Assembly (NCBI GenBank): GCA_934621385.1
Contig: CAKTUI010000003.1
Span: 1 to 64,000 of the forward strand
Length of the DNA stretch: 64,000 nucleotides
Direction: 5' to 3'
Source: an uncultured Kiritimatiellota bacterium
GTDB taxonomy: Bacteria; Verrucomicrobiota; Kiritimatiellia; RFP12; UBA1067
Of this stretch, positions 34,701 to 43,196 are shown piece by piece. The notes beneath the pieces were generated by a model. It did not search any database. It had not been told where the DNA came from and saw only the letters and a program-made list of their open reading frames with translations. A program made the position numbers and the translations under genes. The first letter of the stretch is position 1; every line of letters starts with the position of its first letter.

Positions 34701-37700
34701 TTGTAGCCATACGTGACAACCGGCGAACCGGTCGTGGATGCGGAGAGGATTCGCGTCGTCGTGCCGTCGTAGGCGTTGACCGTGACAATCGTCGATCCGT
34801 TCGCGCCACACACGGCGGACGAGACGAGGCGTCCAAGGAAGTCGTATGTCGAGACGGAGTTCGTCACGACACCGCAGTCGTGCGACTCCGTGACCACGTA
34901 CTCGATGCGACAGCCGTCGGCGGCGTAGTCCTCGAAGCGCCGCTCCTCCGTAAACTTGTCGCCGCCCCACTCGCGGCGCGTTGAGGAGCCGCCGCCGAAG
35001 ACGCTACGGCTCTTCGTCGCCGTCACGCGCACCCCGTTGGTGAAGACCTCCTCGCCGCTCTCGATGCAGTTGCCGAGCAGATCCGTGCGCGTCATCGTCA
35101 TGCGTCCGCGCTCGTCCGTGCGGATCGCGAGGTCGCCGCCGCCGTTCGGATACTCGGTCGCGACGGACGACAGCACCTTGCCTTGGGAGGACCGCCAGTC
35201 GTTCGCCTCGCCCAGAACGAAGCCAACGTAGGTCAGCGTGTTCGTCTCGCGTCCAAGTCCGTCGAAGAAGTGCTGCGTCACGCGGTAGCCACCGTTGGTC
35301 GAAATGTCGGCCTGCCACACGTCCTCGTCCGCATTGTAGAGCTGGTCGTAGCCGGTCACGCCGGAGCGCAACACGCGGCGGCGCTCGCGGTCGCGCCGCC
35401 AGAGGAGGCGGCAGCACGAATAGGCGTTGGTGGTCGACGTGCCGTCGGAGTAGACCGTCGAGCGCAGACGGTTCTTCTCGTCGTAGAGGGACCGCTCCTC
35501 GTCAAGCATCCTGCCGCCGTCCGTCAGGTGCGTGGCCCTGCGGACGACCAGCCCGTAGGCCGCATCGTAGTCCGTCACCGTGTACGTCGGGAGCGGACTG
35601 GACGAGAAGGACGACCGGGACGTGCAGGTCACGACCGCGCCCGTGGCGACGTAGTCATTCACGGTGAGCAGTCCGTTCTCGTCCAGTTGCGCGGAGACCT
35701 TGCAGCGCATCACGAGGGGCGTCCCAACCCCCGTCTCGGTGAAGGTGGTCTCGTAGGAATAGGCGTTTCCATCCGCGTTCGGAGCCGCCCCGCCTGCGGC
35801 GGAGCCGGCCCGCCACCTCTCCGCCTTCACGGTCTCGCGTCCGCCTGCGGCGCCGGTCGTGTACCGCCACCACGTCCGCCCAATCATCGTCGCGACGCCT
35901 CCCGCGACAACGTACTTCGTCTCGGTTCGCACCTTGCCGACGAATTCGCCGTCCTCGCCGTCCCCGGCAAGCGGCGCGTAGTCGAATACCGTCACGTAGG
36001 CATCGGACAGCCCCTCCGCGCCCGTCAGGACGTTCGAGACCGCGACCGGGAAGGATCCTGGGATCTCCGAGCCGTTGCGCTGCTCGACGCGGAGAATCTC
36101 GCGCCCGGACTCGTCGAAGTCGTGGTACTCCCACGGGCGGTCGTTCCCGGTCAGAAGCCGAAGCTTGCCGTGACGCGCCCTGCGTCTGGGATCGAACCAG
36201 TAGTCGGCCTCGCGTGTGCGCCCGTTGAGCCCCGTCCACTCGTAGCGGTAGGTCTCGCGGATGACAGCGTTCTCGCACTCGCCGTACCGGTGGGATTCCG
36301 AGTAGACGTAGGACAGCTCGTTTCCGTTCGCGTCCCTCACCGTGCGCCATTCCCTCTTCGCCCCGTCCCACGGATCGTTGATCCTGTCCTCGACGGTCAG
36401 CTCCTCCGAGACCTGCTTGAGGTTGTCAAACCTCGTCCAGTCGCCGCCATCGCATGTGAACGTCCAGTCCTCGAGGGGATTGTCGAGTCTGCTGATCTTG
36501 CGGATTCTGATCCGCGACGTGCTCCCGTCCACATTCGAGAACTCCCACGTGTGGTCGAGCGTCCCGGAGAGACGGTCCCGGACGGTCATCCGCACCACGC
36601 CGGACACGCTCTCGATCACGATGTCCCGGCCGCGTTCGCCCATGCACACGATGTGGCGGCTGTTCCCGTTCGTGGTCACGGTCACGCTGGCGTCCTCCCT
36701 GAACAGGTAGCGGAAGGTCGACGGAGTCACGATGATCGGATCGTCCGTCTTGAAGTAGGCGAATCCGTCCGTCTGTCCCCTGCGGGGCGATCCGACCGAC
36801 ACGCGGAACGCGAGCGATCCGAGTTCCGTCCCGTCGTAGTGCTGGCAGGAGCCGCCCGTGCAGGTGTCCTCGCACGACTCGCACTCGTCAAGCTCGGTCA
36901 GAAGCTCGGAATGCGTCAGCGATCCGCCGCAGCCGTATTCGCGCAGATGCAGGGCCTTCCCCGACCACACCACCTCGTCGCCGACCTTGACCACGCCGGT
37001 GCATTTCTCGCCGTCCGTGTCGAAGTCTGTCGACACGCCCGCATAGTCTCCGATGCCCGACGAGACGCCTGGTTCGCAGTTGCAGTACCATCCGCCGGAG
37101 TAGTCCCGCGACCAGTTCCCCCAGAGGCACTTGCTGTTGAGCGGGTAGTGTTCCTCGTAGTAGTAGGTGTCGCTGGTCCAGTCGTAGCCGAGGTCGGAAC
37201 CCGCATAGCAGTGATCCTCGCCGTACCACACGCTCGGATCGAGAATGAGCAGTATATGGCCTCCCCCGCCATCGCCGGAACGGAGCATGCGCCGCAAGAC
37301 CGGCGGCGCAAGCGAGGCGGAGATCTCCGGGAACGGATACGCGCCGGGGCGGTAGACCGCAAGCGTCCCGCCCGAGACGTCGCCGTCGTAAGCGATGCCG
37401 CCGTCCGAGACGCCCTCCATCCCGGAAAGCACCCCCATGTCCGCCTCCTCGTCGGAGAGCGGGCCGTTGCAGGGACGATGCGTCCTGTCGATGGTCAGTC
37501 CGACGGAGGAGTACGATCCGTCCGTGAACACGGAGTACGAGATTCCGTTGTACTTGATCTCCCTGCCGCCCTCCACCTTCAACTCCGGCACGTAGGCGAG
37601 GAGGTGGAGCGGGGTGGCCGTGCGCACCCTGCACCCGGTCGCGACGAGCCGGAGCGTGAGGTTCTCCGCGCCGTTCGTCGAGACCGGGATGCGGAAGCTG

Positions 37701-39346
37701 TCCCCGGACGGGGAGCGGACGAGCGAACCCGAGCCGCCGAAGGAGTCCTCCCATTCGAGGCGCATCCCCTCCAGCATCCAGCCCGCCGCCGAATCGGGCG
37801 CGGCCGAGACGAAGTACTGCTGCCACGGGCTCGTCTTCGAGATGCGGAACGTCCTCTGCCAGACGAGCGCGGGCGCACCCTGCGGAAGCTCGGCGGCGAA
37901 TGCGTCCGCCATCTTCCACGACACGAGGGAGTTTGTGACGCAGACGACGGGCGAGGGCGCGGCGTTCGTCGGGTTGAGTCCCAGGAGCATCTCCGTTCCG
38001 AGCGTGAAGCCGTCCTCCTTGGCGGCGGTCGCATCGTCCACGACGTTCGTGTCGCCGAACCAGTGCCGCTCGTACTCGTCGTCGATGCCGTCGCGGTCGG
38101 CATCGGTGGAGGCGGTGGCCGTCTGCGGATCGGGGTCGGAACCGTCCACGAGGCCGTCCCCGTCCGAATCGCGGTTCAGGGGGTCGAGGTTCGCCGCGAC
38201 CTCCGCGCCATCGGGAATGCCGTCGAAGTCGGAGTCGGGAAGGTCGGGGTCCGTGCCGAGTCCGAAGATCTCGTCCTCGGTCGGGATGCCGTCGCCGTCG
38301 CGGTCGGGATTGGCGATGTCGTAGGCCGTCACCCGCTGGAAGGCGAGCGAGGTGAGAGACCTGCCGAGCGCCAGAGCGAACCACGCGCCTCCGCCGCTCC
38401 TCACGCCGACCGTCACGTTCGTCAGCAGATCGTCGGACGCAAGACGCGAGAGGTCGAAGCGATAGACGAACGAGCCGCCGGGACGGAACTCGACCTGGAA
38501 CGAGACGGGATTAGTCGCGCATCGGTCGAGAAGCACGTTCTGCCAGGTGACGAGAAGCGAGTTCTCCTCCGTCAGCGTCCACCAGAAGACGCAGGGACGG
38601 TTCGTCTCGTCCAGCTCACCCCAGTTTGCCTCCGGGGCGACGCCGAGGGGAGCCGAGAACGGCGAGAAGCAACGGTTGGTGTCCGCGACGTCAGGCATCA
38701 CCACGCCGTTGGCGAATGCCGCGAGATTCGTCACGTATCCGTCGTCGAACGGGAACGTCCAGTCCGGGAGATCGGCATGGATCCTGACCGTCGCCGCGCC
38801 ATGCCGCACCCAGTTGGTTGCGAGACAAGCCCCATTCGGTGCCGAGAAGTCGAACGTCTCGTTCGTGCCGACACCAGTCAGCACGAATCCCGCTGCATAG
38901 GCGCTCGGCGGAATGCGCGAAACATGCGAAATGGGTGCGTTGGTCGGCGCTTCCGGCTCCGGATCGCCGGTCTCGCCGCCGTTGTCGCGGTCACCCAGGT
39001 TCGGCGCTCCGCCGAACATGCCCAGCATCATGGCCCCGCCGACGTCGTTCGTGTTCGCCTCGCCGTCCACGCCGCCGACGAGATTCGTCATGTCGCCCTC
39101 CGCCCCCTCGACCACGTTCGTGATCGAGCCCCCGTCGCCGCCGGTCGAACCGCCGCCGTAGTCCGGCTTCGTGCCGCCGTAGACAATCGCAGCCGCCAGC
39201 ATCCCGCCGCAGACGACCCTTGTCAGCCAGGACTGCGCCTTGAGACGCTTCTCGGCATCCTTGAACACTCCCTTTTCGTAAAGCCAGCAGACGATGAACG
39301 CCGTCCAAAGGGTGACGACCCCGCCTATCGCGAACAACTTGAACAT
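31796..39346 (-). CDS. Giant RHS-repeat protein with TSP3 region and AT-rich C-terminal tip
   Basis: A 2516-residue protein. Two N-terminal hydrophobic segments (about 4-22 and 44-59) are followed by a Gly/Thr-rich linker. A beta-rich domain spans about 145-345, and thrombospondin type 3-like calcium repeats about 350-405 (DRDGDGIPTEDE, DSDFDGIPDGAE, DSDGDGLVDGSD). RHS/YD repeats run from about 1250 to 2230, closing with YVYDPYGN, ETGMIGYKRRFYRPDLGRW and ENLYGFCDNNPV. The last roughly 215 residues (after DILGE) form an AT-rich tip with a Gly-rich hydrophobic stretch (GVGGVLGGAALMAYG), typical of an exchangeable toxin domain; its activity is unknown. RBS GAGGTG precedes the ATG. Probably exported or surface-exposed and calcium-stabilised. 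Confidence 0.9.
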   Translation of the reverse strand: MFKLFAIGGVVTLWTAFIVCWLYEKGVFKDAEKRLKAQSWLTRVVCGGMLAAAIVYGGTKPDYGGGSTGGDGGSITNVVEGAEGDMTNLVGGVDGEANTNDVGGAMMLGMFGGAPNLGDRDNGGETGDPEPEAPTNAPISHVSRIPPSAYAAGFVLTGVGTNETFDFSAPNGACLATNWVRHGAATVRIHADLPDWTFPFDDGYVTNLAAFANGVVMPDVADTNRCFSPFSAPLGVAPEANWGELDETNRPCVFWWTLTEENSLLVTWQNVLLDRCATNPVSFQVEFRPGGSFVYRFDLSRLASDDLLTNVTVGVRSGGGAWFALALGRSLTSLAFQRVTAYDIANPDRDGDGIPTEDEIFGLGTDPDLPDSDFDGIPDGAEVAANLDPLNRDSDGDGLVDGSDPDPQTATASTDADRDGIDDEYERHWFGDTNVVDDATAAKEDGFTLGTEMLLGLNPTNAAPSPVVCVTNSLVSWKMADAFAAELPQGAPALVWQRTFRISKTSPWQQYFVSAAPDSAAGWMLEGMRLEWEDSFGGSGSLVRSPSGDSFRIPVSTNGAENLTLRLVATGCRVRTATPLHLLAYVPELKVEGGREIKYNGISYSVFTDGSYSSVGLTIDRTHRPCNGPLSDEEADMGVLSGMEGVSDGGIAYDGDVSGGTLAVYRPGAYPFPEISASLAPPVLRRMLRSGDGGGGHILLILDPSVWYGEDHCYAGSDLGYDWTSDTYYYEEHYPLNSKCLWGNWSRDYSGGWYCNCEPGVSSGIGDYAGVSTDFDTDGEKCTGVVKVGDEVVWSGKALHLREYGCGGSLTHSELLTELDECESCEDTCTGGSCQHYDGTELGSLAFRVSVGSPRRGQTDGFAYFKTDDPIIVTPSTFRYLFREDASVTVTTNGNSRHIVCMGERGRDIVIESVSGVVRMTVRDRLSGTLDHTWEFSNVDGSTSRIRIRKISRLDNPLEDWTFTCDGGDWTRFDNLKQVSEELTVEDRINDPWDGAKREWRTVRDANGNELSYVYSESHRYGECENAVIRETYRYEWTGLNGRTREADYWFDPRRRARHGKLRLLTGNDRPWEYHDFDESGREILRVEQRNGSEIPGSFPVAVSNVLTGAEGLSDAYVTVFDYAPLAGDGEDGEFVGKVRTETKYVVAGGVATMIGRTWWRYTTGAAGGRETVKAERWRAGSAAGGAAPNADGNAYSYETTFTETGVGTPLVMRCKVSAQLDENGLLTVNDYVATGAVVTCTSRSSFSSSPLPTYTVTDYDAAYGLVVRRATHLTDGGRMLDEERSLYDEKNRLRSTVYSDGTSTTNAYSCCRLLWRRDRERRRVLRSGVTGYDQLYNADEDVWQADISTNGGYRVTQHFFDGLGRETNTLTYVGFVLGEANDWRSSQGKVLSSVATEYPNGGGDLAIRTDERGRMTMTRTDLLGNCIESGEEVFTNGVRVTATKSRSVFGGGSSTRREWGGDKFTEERRFEDYAADGCRIEYVVTESHDCGVVTNSVSTYDFLGRLVSSAVCGANGSTIVTVNAYDGTTTRILSASTTGSPVVTYGYNERGERTSTSQDGTAILNDASYETISQQIYRIATSVRMTGNVTNSVQIRKVQLTGLSDALRSRTVSVAASGRETVTETAFDAATGVLTSVSQIEASTPVTARSIYGVTLDQTSIDGASEMSYDALGRNVAVAASDASGATNRVDSLEYDQSGNVVRRITDFRDGRVAEATAEYDMLNREVRRTDALRNETVTGYDPLGRTVSTSGDAYPILSGFDSAGRKTHGFTTRDGGATWDETQWEFDPASGVNTAKEYADGSRVAYSYTDNGKKTRTTWARGVWKQHVYNVRNLVSGTTYSGTATPSVAYTYADSGKTASATLSDGTSYAYGYDDRLLNTNESVTVSGEAFSVNRTFDEFRRAQETAVVVTNVRHSAKVRLYDSEDRVCGYALTNAAGRGVSVSLAYDGSYVTNTVYTLPNGNCFSARLSREAGRRHLVTRRDYFFGGQSIYWYSTEYDLLNRPTNATDSVSLVREWLYNRRSELAAASVGTNRYGYAYDSIGNRLWSAANAETNSYTANSLNQYTAVSAGANPVYDADGNMTGDGTFAYAYDAENRLVSVTSAAETNGVIRVLNAYDHRNRRIRKTVQRLNSSIAPPPSPPVGIHEWETQETHTFVWDGNNIVLEKVEFANGTTRTFEYFWGADKSGTEQGAGGVEGLLAVSVDGVFYIPCYDHNGNIILYVSETGSIAAQYVYDPYGNIVDSNGNLADVFSFGFSTQYHDRETGMIGYKRRFYRPDLGRWLNRDPIEENGGENLYGFCDNNPVLYIDILGESFWGYFSDGVRMLAGTLSFIAGAKLTFATGGVGGVLGGAALMAYGLDQIHNAYENMKSRYQGRALPPGTFIQQSYREMSYRLTGYHGSTLETALDYSYTTFEVIAACATGWASVTRSAAVIRQVKPLQTVGRWTATETSVRMIRYEFVIEGGVSGSTAAGVVVVETFNVSINVIGILPSPEVDTDTNPDIPIPNDFTGPAR

Positions 39347-39355
39347 GGCTGGCTG

Positions 39356-39958
39356 TCACCTCAATGTCATCACGAAGCCCTTGAACTGGATGTCGACGAA
39401 GAACCGCTCGTTCTGCACGTCGACTCCCCGCGCGGTCATCCGCATCAGATTCCAGTCGCGCCCGTAGAGCCACTCCGGGCGAGCGGTGGAGAGGTCGGCG
39501 AACGCGGCCCCGGTCTCGTTCGTCGCGGTGAACGACTTGACCTCGACCCTGTCCTTTCCGACCCTGTAGTGCCAGTCGAGCGTCCGGGCGACGCCGTTCG
39601 TGCCGACGCCATCCTCCTCGATTCGCTCCCCCGTCCTGAACCGCTCGACGAAGTACCGCCCGCACTCCCAGCCGATCACCACGTCAGTCTCCTGCGGGGC
39701 AAGCCTCCCGTCCGAGTCGGCATCGGTTCCGAACGCCACCTCGACGTTGTTCGATGGCGTTCCGTCGAAGGAGAGCCAGAAGTCGAGAGTCCTCACGCCG
39801 CCCGTCTGGTCGAGGCGGTGGTGCGCGGTCACCTCGGTGTCGGCGAACTCCGGCGCGGGCAGCCGGCGCATCTCCTTCCCGGAGACGGCGAACACCGCAG
39901 CGGCCGCGAACGCCAGCATCGCGGCCATCCATCCCTTCCACTCGATGTTCATCTTCAT
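39356..39958 (-). CDS. Exported RHS-associated hypothetical protein
   Basis: A 200-residue protein when started at 39958 (MKMNIEWKGWMAAMLAF, GAGAGG 9 bases upstream); 39988 and 40006 are alternative starts. One N-terminal hydrophobic signal or anchor is followed by a beta-rich domain (RTLDFWLSFDGTPSNNVEVAFGTDADSDG). It ends in GFVMTLR, similar to the AGFIIRVR and AGFMIKVR termini near the left edge. It ends 9 bases before the RHS start and is probably co-expressed and functionally linked. No family recognised. Confidence 0.65.
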   Translation of the reverse strand: MKMNIEWKGWMAAMLAFAAAAVFAVSGKEMRRLPAPEFADTEVTAHHRLDQTGGVRTLDFWLSFDGTPSNNVEVAFGTDADSDGRLAPQETDVVIGWECGRYFVERFRTGERIEEDGVGTNGVARTLDWHYRVGKDRVEVKSFTATNETGAAFADLSTARPEWLYGRDWNLMRMTARGVDVQNERFFVDIQFKGFVMTLR

Positions 39959-40137
39959 GTTCTTCAACCTCTCTGTCAAATCCTTCATCTTCAGACCTTT
40001 ACGCATATCACAAACAATTCAACCGCGATGGCAAGCAGCGAACAGCCATCACCGCCCCGATTATCGTAAGGCACCGCCCCCAATTGCGGAACGCAGAAGC
40101 TGATTCCTTCAAGTCATCGAACCACCTCACGGCCTGT

Positions 40138-40290
40138 CTACTCTTTTTCGCACCCCTCCATCTCCTTGCGGTGACGTTCCATCGCCTCCGCCTGTTCAAT
40201 TGTTATGAGTCGCGGTTGCGGTCCCTTGATCCGAGGATCGCGCTTCCGCGGCCACCACACCATGCCCATCATCCGTCCAAGAAGCGTCAT
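40138..40290 (-). CDS. Small basic protein coupled to the FtsK-like gene
   Basis: A 50-residue frame starting at 40290 with MTLLGRMMGMVWWPRKRD and ending EMEGCEKE. Its ATG overlaps the FtsK-like stop (ATGA), so it is likely translated. It has a Trp/Met-rich N-terminus, a basic middle and an acidic helical tail. No family recognised. Confidence 0.5.
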   Translation of the reverse strand: MTLLGRMMGMVWWPRKRDPRIKGPQPRLITIEQAEAMERHRKEMEGCEKE

Positions 40291-41252
40291 TCCTTCTCCT
40301 CAATGAACTTCGGCTGTCCGTACTTCCCAACCGCAGCAGATACGAGTTCGCCGATTTCCGCATCGGAGATGTATGCACCCTGCCCGCGCACGATTTCTTC
40401 GGAACCCGAACGGAACAAGAAGCCCCCGCGTCCGTGAAGCTTCTCCGCTCCCACATCATCGATGATCGTCCGAGAATCGATGCCGCTCACCGTTTTGAAC
40501 GCCAGCCGCCCCGGCATGTTCGACTTCAACAGACCCGTAACAACCTTGCAGTCAGGACGGGACGTGGCGATCACAATGTGGATACCAGCCGCCCTGGCCT
40601 TGGCCGTGATCCGCGAAACCAACGCCTCGACCTCCTTGCCTTGCGTCATCATCAGATCCGCGAACTCGTCAAATACGGTAACGATATAGAGGACTGTCCT
40701 GGGCGTTTCACCACCAACGTCACTCACAACCTTTCGGGCGTTGAAATCCGTGATGTTGCGACAGTACGCCCTTGCGAACATCTTAAGCCGCTTCTCCATC
40801 TCGCAGCAGTCCAGCCAACGCAATGCAAAGAGCGTCCGCGAATCGGAGGTGATGACTGGCAGGATAAGATGCGGCAGTTTGCATGCCCATGTGAACTCGA
40901 CACATTTGGGATCGTAGATCATGAGCCGCACTTCATCCGGCGACTTGGTAGAAATCAGTCCCGCGATAAACGAATTAAGGCATACTGTCTTTCCCTGTCC
41001 CGCGCCACCGCCCACCAGAAGATGCGGCAACCGCGCAAGGTCGATGATTTGACTTGTCCCGAACTCATCCCGCCCGAGGACGAACGGGAGTGCGTAGTTA
41101 TGCGCCCTTCCATCTACTGGCGCGATTTCTCTGGCAATCAAACCTGCTGTCTGCGGCGATTCCATGCGGTCGGCCGCCTGCATTTCACGGGCAACCTCCA
41201 AGAGGTTCTTCGCGCATTCACGCAGTTTCGCAATGACATCTCTGTTATCCAT
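40287..41252 (-). CDS. FtsK/SpoIIIE-like DNA translocase ATPase
   Basis: A 321-residue protein started at 41252, which follows GGAGGAGAGG. The P-loop GGGAGQGKT (about 82-90) and Walker B VTVFDEFADLMM match FtsK family motor domains, as do SRPDCKVVTGLLKSNMPGRLAFK and GAEKLHGRGGFLF. The membrane domain and the DNA-reading gamma domain of chromosomal FtsK are absent. Such short motors are typical of integrative elements, where they pump DNA during transfer, or of defence and conflict loci. It is in the same series as the UDG-like protein and the 50-residue protein. Confidence 0.88.
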   Translation of the reverse strand: MDNRDVIAKLRECAKNLLEVAREMQAADRMESPQTAGLIAREIAPVDGRAHNYALPFVLGRDEFGTSQIIDLARLPHLLVGGGAGQGKTVCLNSFIAGLISTKSPDEVRLMIYDPKCVEFTWACKLPHLILPVITSDSRTLFALRWLDCCEMEKRLKMFARAYCRNITDFNARKVVSDVGGETPRTVLYIVTVFDEFADLMMTQGKEVEALVSRITAKARAAGIHIVIATSRPDCKVVTGLLKSNMPGRLAFKTVSGIDSRTIIDDVGAEKLHGRGGFLFRSGSEEIVRGQGAYISDAEIGELVSAAVGKYGQPKFIEEKE

Positions 41253-41266
41253 ATTCCTCTCCTCCG

Positions 41267-42496
41267 TCAGCAATACGCATATCTGCCGTCAAGTTTTGTG
41301 AAGGCCTCTGCTATCTTCGCCGCACTCTTTTCATCCTTCAACGAGTTGGTATAATACCGCCACGCGCCCGCAGCAGCCCTGCACGGCCCTCGTCTTTCGG
41401 TCGAATAGAGCCAGTTGTCCCTGCGGAACTTCTCAACGGTATTCAGCAACTCCGCCATCAGCACCGCAGTCATCGTCGAATTCTTCACGCAGAGATGGTC
41501 TGCCAGCGCAAGCATCAGCTGATATGACATTTCCCGATTGTCCGCACTGCATCCTCCGGCGAGCAACCGGCTTGCCTCGTCATTCAGGAGTTTTGAAAAC
41601 GCCTTGAAGGATGCATCCCTCGAATCGTCGTAGAACTTCTCCTTCGCCGGAGGTGCGAACATCCGATGGCGAATGAGGACGTCAGCTATCGCTCTTCCAA
41701 ATGCCTCAACTTCGATGTGTTTCCTGCCAGTAACCCACGACGGATGTTGCGTCTGGACGATCAGCGTCCGCCCGTATCTGTAGACCTTGATCAGCCACGG
41801 GCTTCCGTCCTTCGGATGGATCACCGGCTCAATCATCTCGATGCCCTTCGGGAAAACACGATCCGCCCCAGAGTTGTTATGCAACGTGTAGATGATCACA
41901 TTTGGACAAAACACCTTGATGAACCTGTCAAATGATGACAGCCCGCATTCGTCAGCGATCCGTTGGATAAGCGAGAGCCGAGACGGGGTGATCGAATCCC
42001 TTGCAACGCCGCCACCAACCCCATCTGGCTTGTACTTTTCTATCGGATAAGAGTTGCTCCACGCAATTCCCCTGAAAATCGGACTTGCCGCATCAAGGGC
42101 GTCATGCGTCGAATAGACGGTGTTCAACACCCCCGCAACGGCCTTCCAAAACGGGTTCTTCCATTTCGTCGGGCCATCGGCAAGATGTCCTTTTCTTGCG
42201 CATGATTCGCGCTGAAGAACCTCGAACGAAAACTCGAGTTCGTATTTACCATTTTTGCGGTCTTCCAAATCCGTCAGAAGGGAGTCCTTCCAATAATTCG
42301 TGCCCTCGCCCACGATGGCCACCTTCACAAGCGACTGTGCGTAGAGGTTACCACACCCAGGAAGGAAAAGCGCAGGAACTGCCCAAAGCTCCTTGTCCGT
42401 AAATCCAACATCCGCTATCCTCTGAAAGAACAGATCCGATGCTGGGCCGTACTCATCCCGAAACCTTTTCCGAAGTTCCAATTCCCGTGGTGACAT
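41267..42496 (-). CDS. Possible uracil-DNA-glycosylase-fold protein
   Basis: A 409-residue protein started at 42496 after AAAGGAG (42523 is an in-frame alternative). Residues about 55-280 have a pattern seen in the UDG superfamily: a hydrophobic strand leading to VAIVGEGTNYW, a middle segment GIAWSNSYPI, a strand NVIIYTLHNN, and VQTQHPSW near the end where UDGs carry the HPS/HPA motif. The classic GxDPY motif is not obvious. The C-terminal 120 residues are helical. I rate the fold call as tentative. In the island it sits directly before the FtsK-like gene. Confidence 0.4.
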   Translation of the reverse strand: MSPRELELRKRFRDEYGPASDLFFQRIADVGFTDKELWAVPALFLPGCGNLYAQSLVKVAIVGEGTNYWKDSLLTDLEDRKNGKYELEFSFEVLQRESCARKGHLADGPTKWKNPFWKAVAGVLNTVYSTHDALDAASPIFRGIAWSNSYPIEKYKPDGVGGGVARDSITPSRLSLIQRIADECGLSSFDRFIKVFCPNVIIYTLHNNSGADRVFPKGIEMIEPVIHPKDGSPWLIKVYRYGRTLIVQTQHPSWVTGRKHIEVEAFGRAIADVLIRHRMFAPPAKEKFYDDSRDASFKAFSKLLNDEASRLLAGGCSADNREMSYQLMLALADHLCVKNSTMTAVLMAELLNTVEKFRRDNWLYSTERRGPCRAAAGAWRYYTNSLKDEKSAAKIAEAFTKLDGRYAYC

Positions 42497-42510
42497 ATTT
42501 CCCGCTCCTT

Positions 42511-42762
42511 TCATCCAGCGCACCGAGTCCCATTAGGCAAAATGGCCGAACACGTCCCTCTGACAACGGCCCCGACAAGCCAGAGTACGCCACCGATGAC
42601 AAACAACAAAGCAAGGACTCGAAGCACAAACACCCCGACCGCCGCCAGCACGGCGCAGACCATACACACGCACATGATAAGCAATGCTGCGGCAAGTAAC
42701 AAAACGACAACGGCGAGTGCCGCCAGCGGAAGGCACAGAATTCCAACGGCTATGTTCTTCAT
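42511..42762 (-). CDS. Small two-helix membrane protein
   Basis: An 83-residue, highly hydrophobic protein (about 5-35 and 38-68) with a Cys-containing C-terminus (CSAILPNGTRC). No family recognised. Its ATG overlaps the stop of the YkgJ-like gene, so it is translationally coupled to it. Confidence 0.55.
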   Translation of the reverse strand: MKNIAVGILCLPLAALAVVVLLLAAALLIMCVCMVCAVLAAVGVFVLRVLALLFVIGGVLWLVGAVVRGTCSAILPNGTRCAG

Positions 42763-43181
42763 CCCTCGCCCCCTGTCTCGCCGCTCGTTCCAAGCACTTC
42801 TTCCGACAAACTGTCAAGCGAGCCTTCTGGGAGGGAAGACATAAGCCGCTCAAAATCGGTTTCGAGTCCGGCCTTCTCACCCTCGCCAACTTCCACCCCC
42901 GACATTGCAGAGCGCAGTTCATCAAAATGAGACTTGAGCATCGTGCAAGACGTCGACATGGCATCGAGATATTCGTCCTTCGTCAACTTCGCGGCGAAGC
43001 GCGAATACATCCTGTCAACGCTGCAAACCTCGGGGCGATGATCGTATATGTCGCAGAGGTTGTCGCACGTAAGATGGACGCACACGCCATCGCCACGGTC
43101 GAAATGCTTGAGCTGCGGCACATTGCCTATGAGGCGGCAACACAATCCACAACGATCACATTCAAATCGCGGCGATGGCAT
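42759..43181 (-). CDS. YkgJ-family cysteine-cluster protein
   Basis: A 140-residue protein with the conserved cysteine pattern CDRCGLCCRL near the N-terminus, then CVHLTCDNLCDIYDHRPEVC. This is the UPF0153/YkgJ zinc- or iron-binding cluster family. Its biochemical role is unknown. The acidic C-terminal tail is extra relative to short family members. In the series it lies 15 bases after the HsdM N-terminal-like gene. Confidence 0.8.
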   Translation of the reverse strand: MPSPRFECDRCGLCCRLIGNVPQLKHFDRGDGVCVHLTCDNLCDIYDHRPEVCSVDRMYSRFAAKLTKDEYLDAMSTSCTMLKSHFDELRSAMSGVEVGEGEKAGLETDFERLMSSLPEGSLDSLSEEVLGTSGETGGEG

Positions 43182-43196
43182 GGTATCCTCCCCTGC

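Noticed and set aside
35183..40069. Plus-strand 1628-codon open frame opposite the giant RHS gene
   Set aside because: It is a codon-bias shadow: Arg/Val/Ala-rich, with no domain or RBS, lying opposite a clear RHS protein.
40008..40199. 63-codon minus-strand frame
   Set aside because: It overlaps the better-supported 50-residue frame (40138-40290), which is coupled to the FtsK-like stop.
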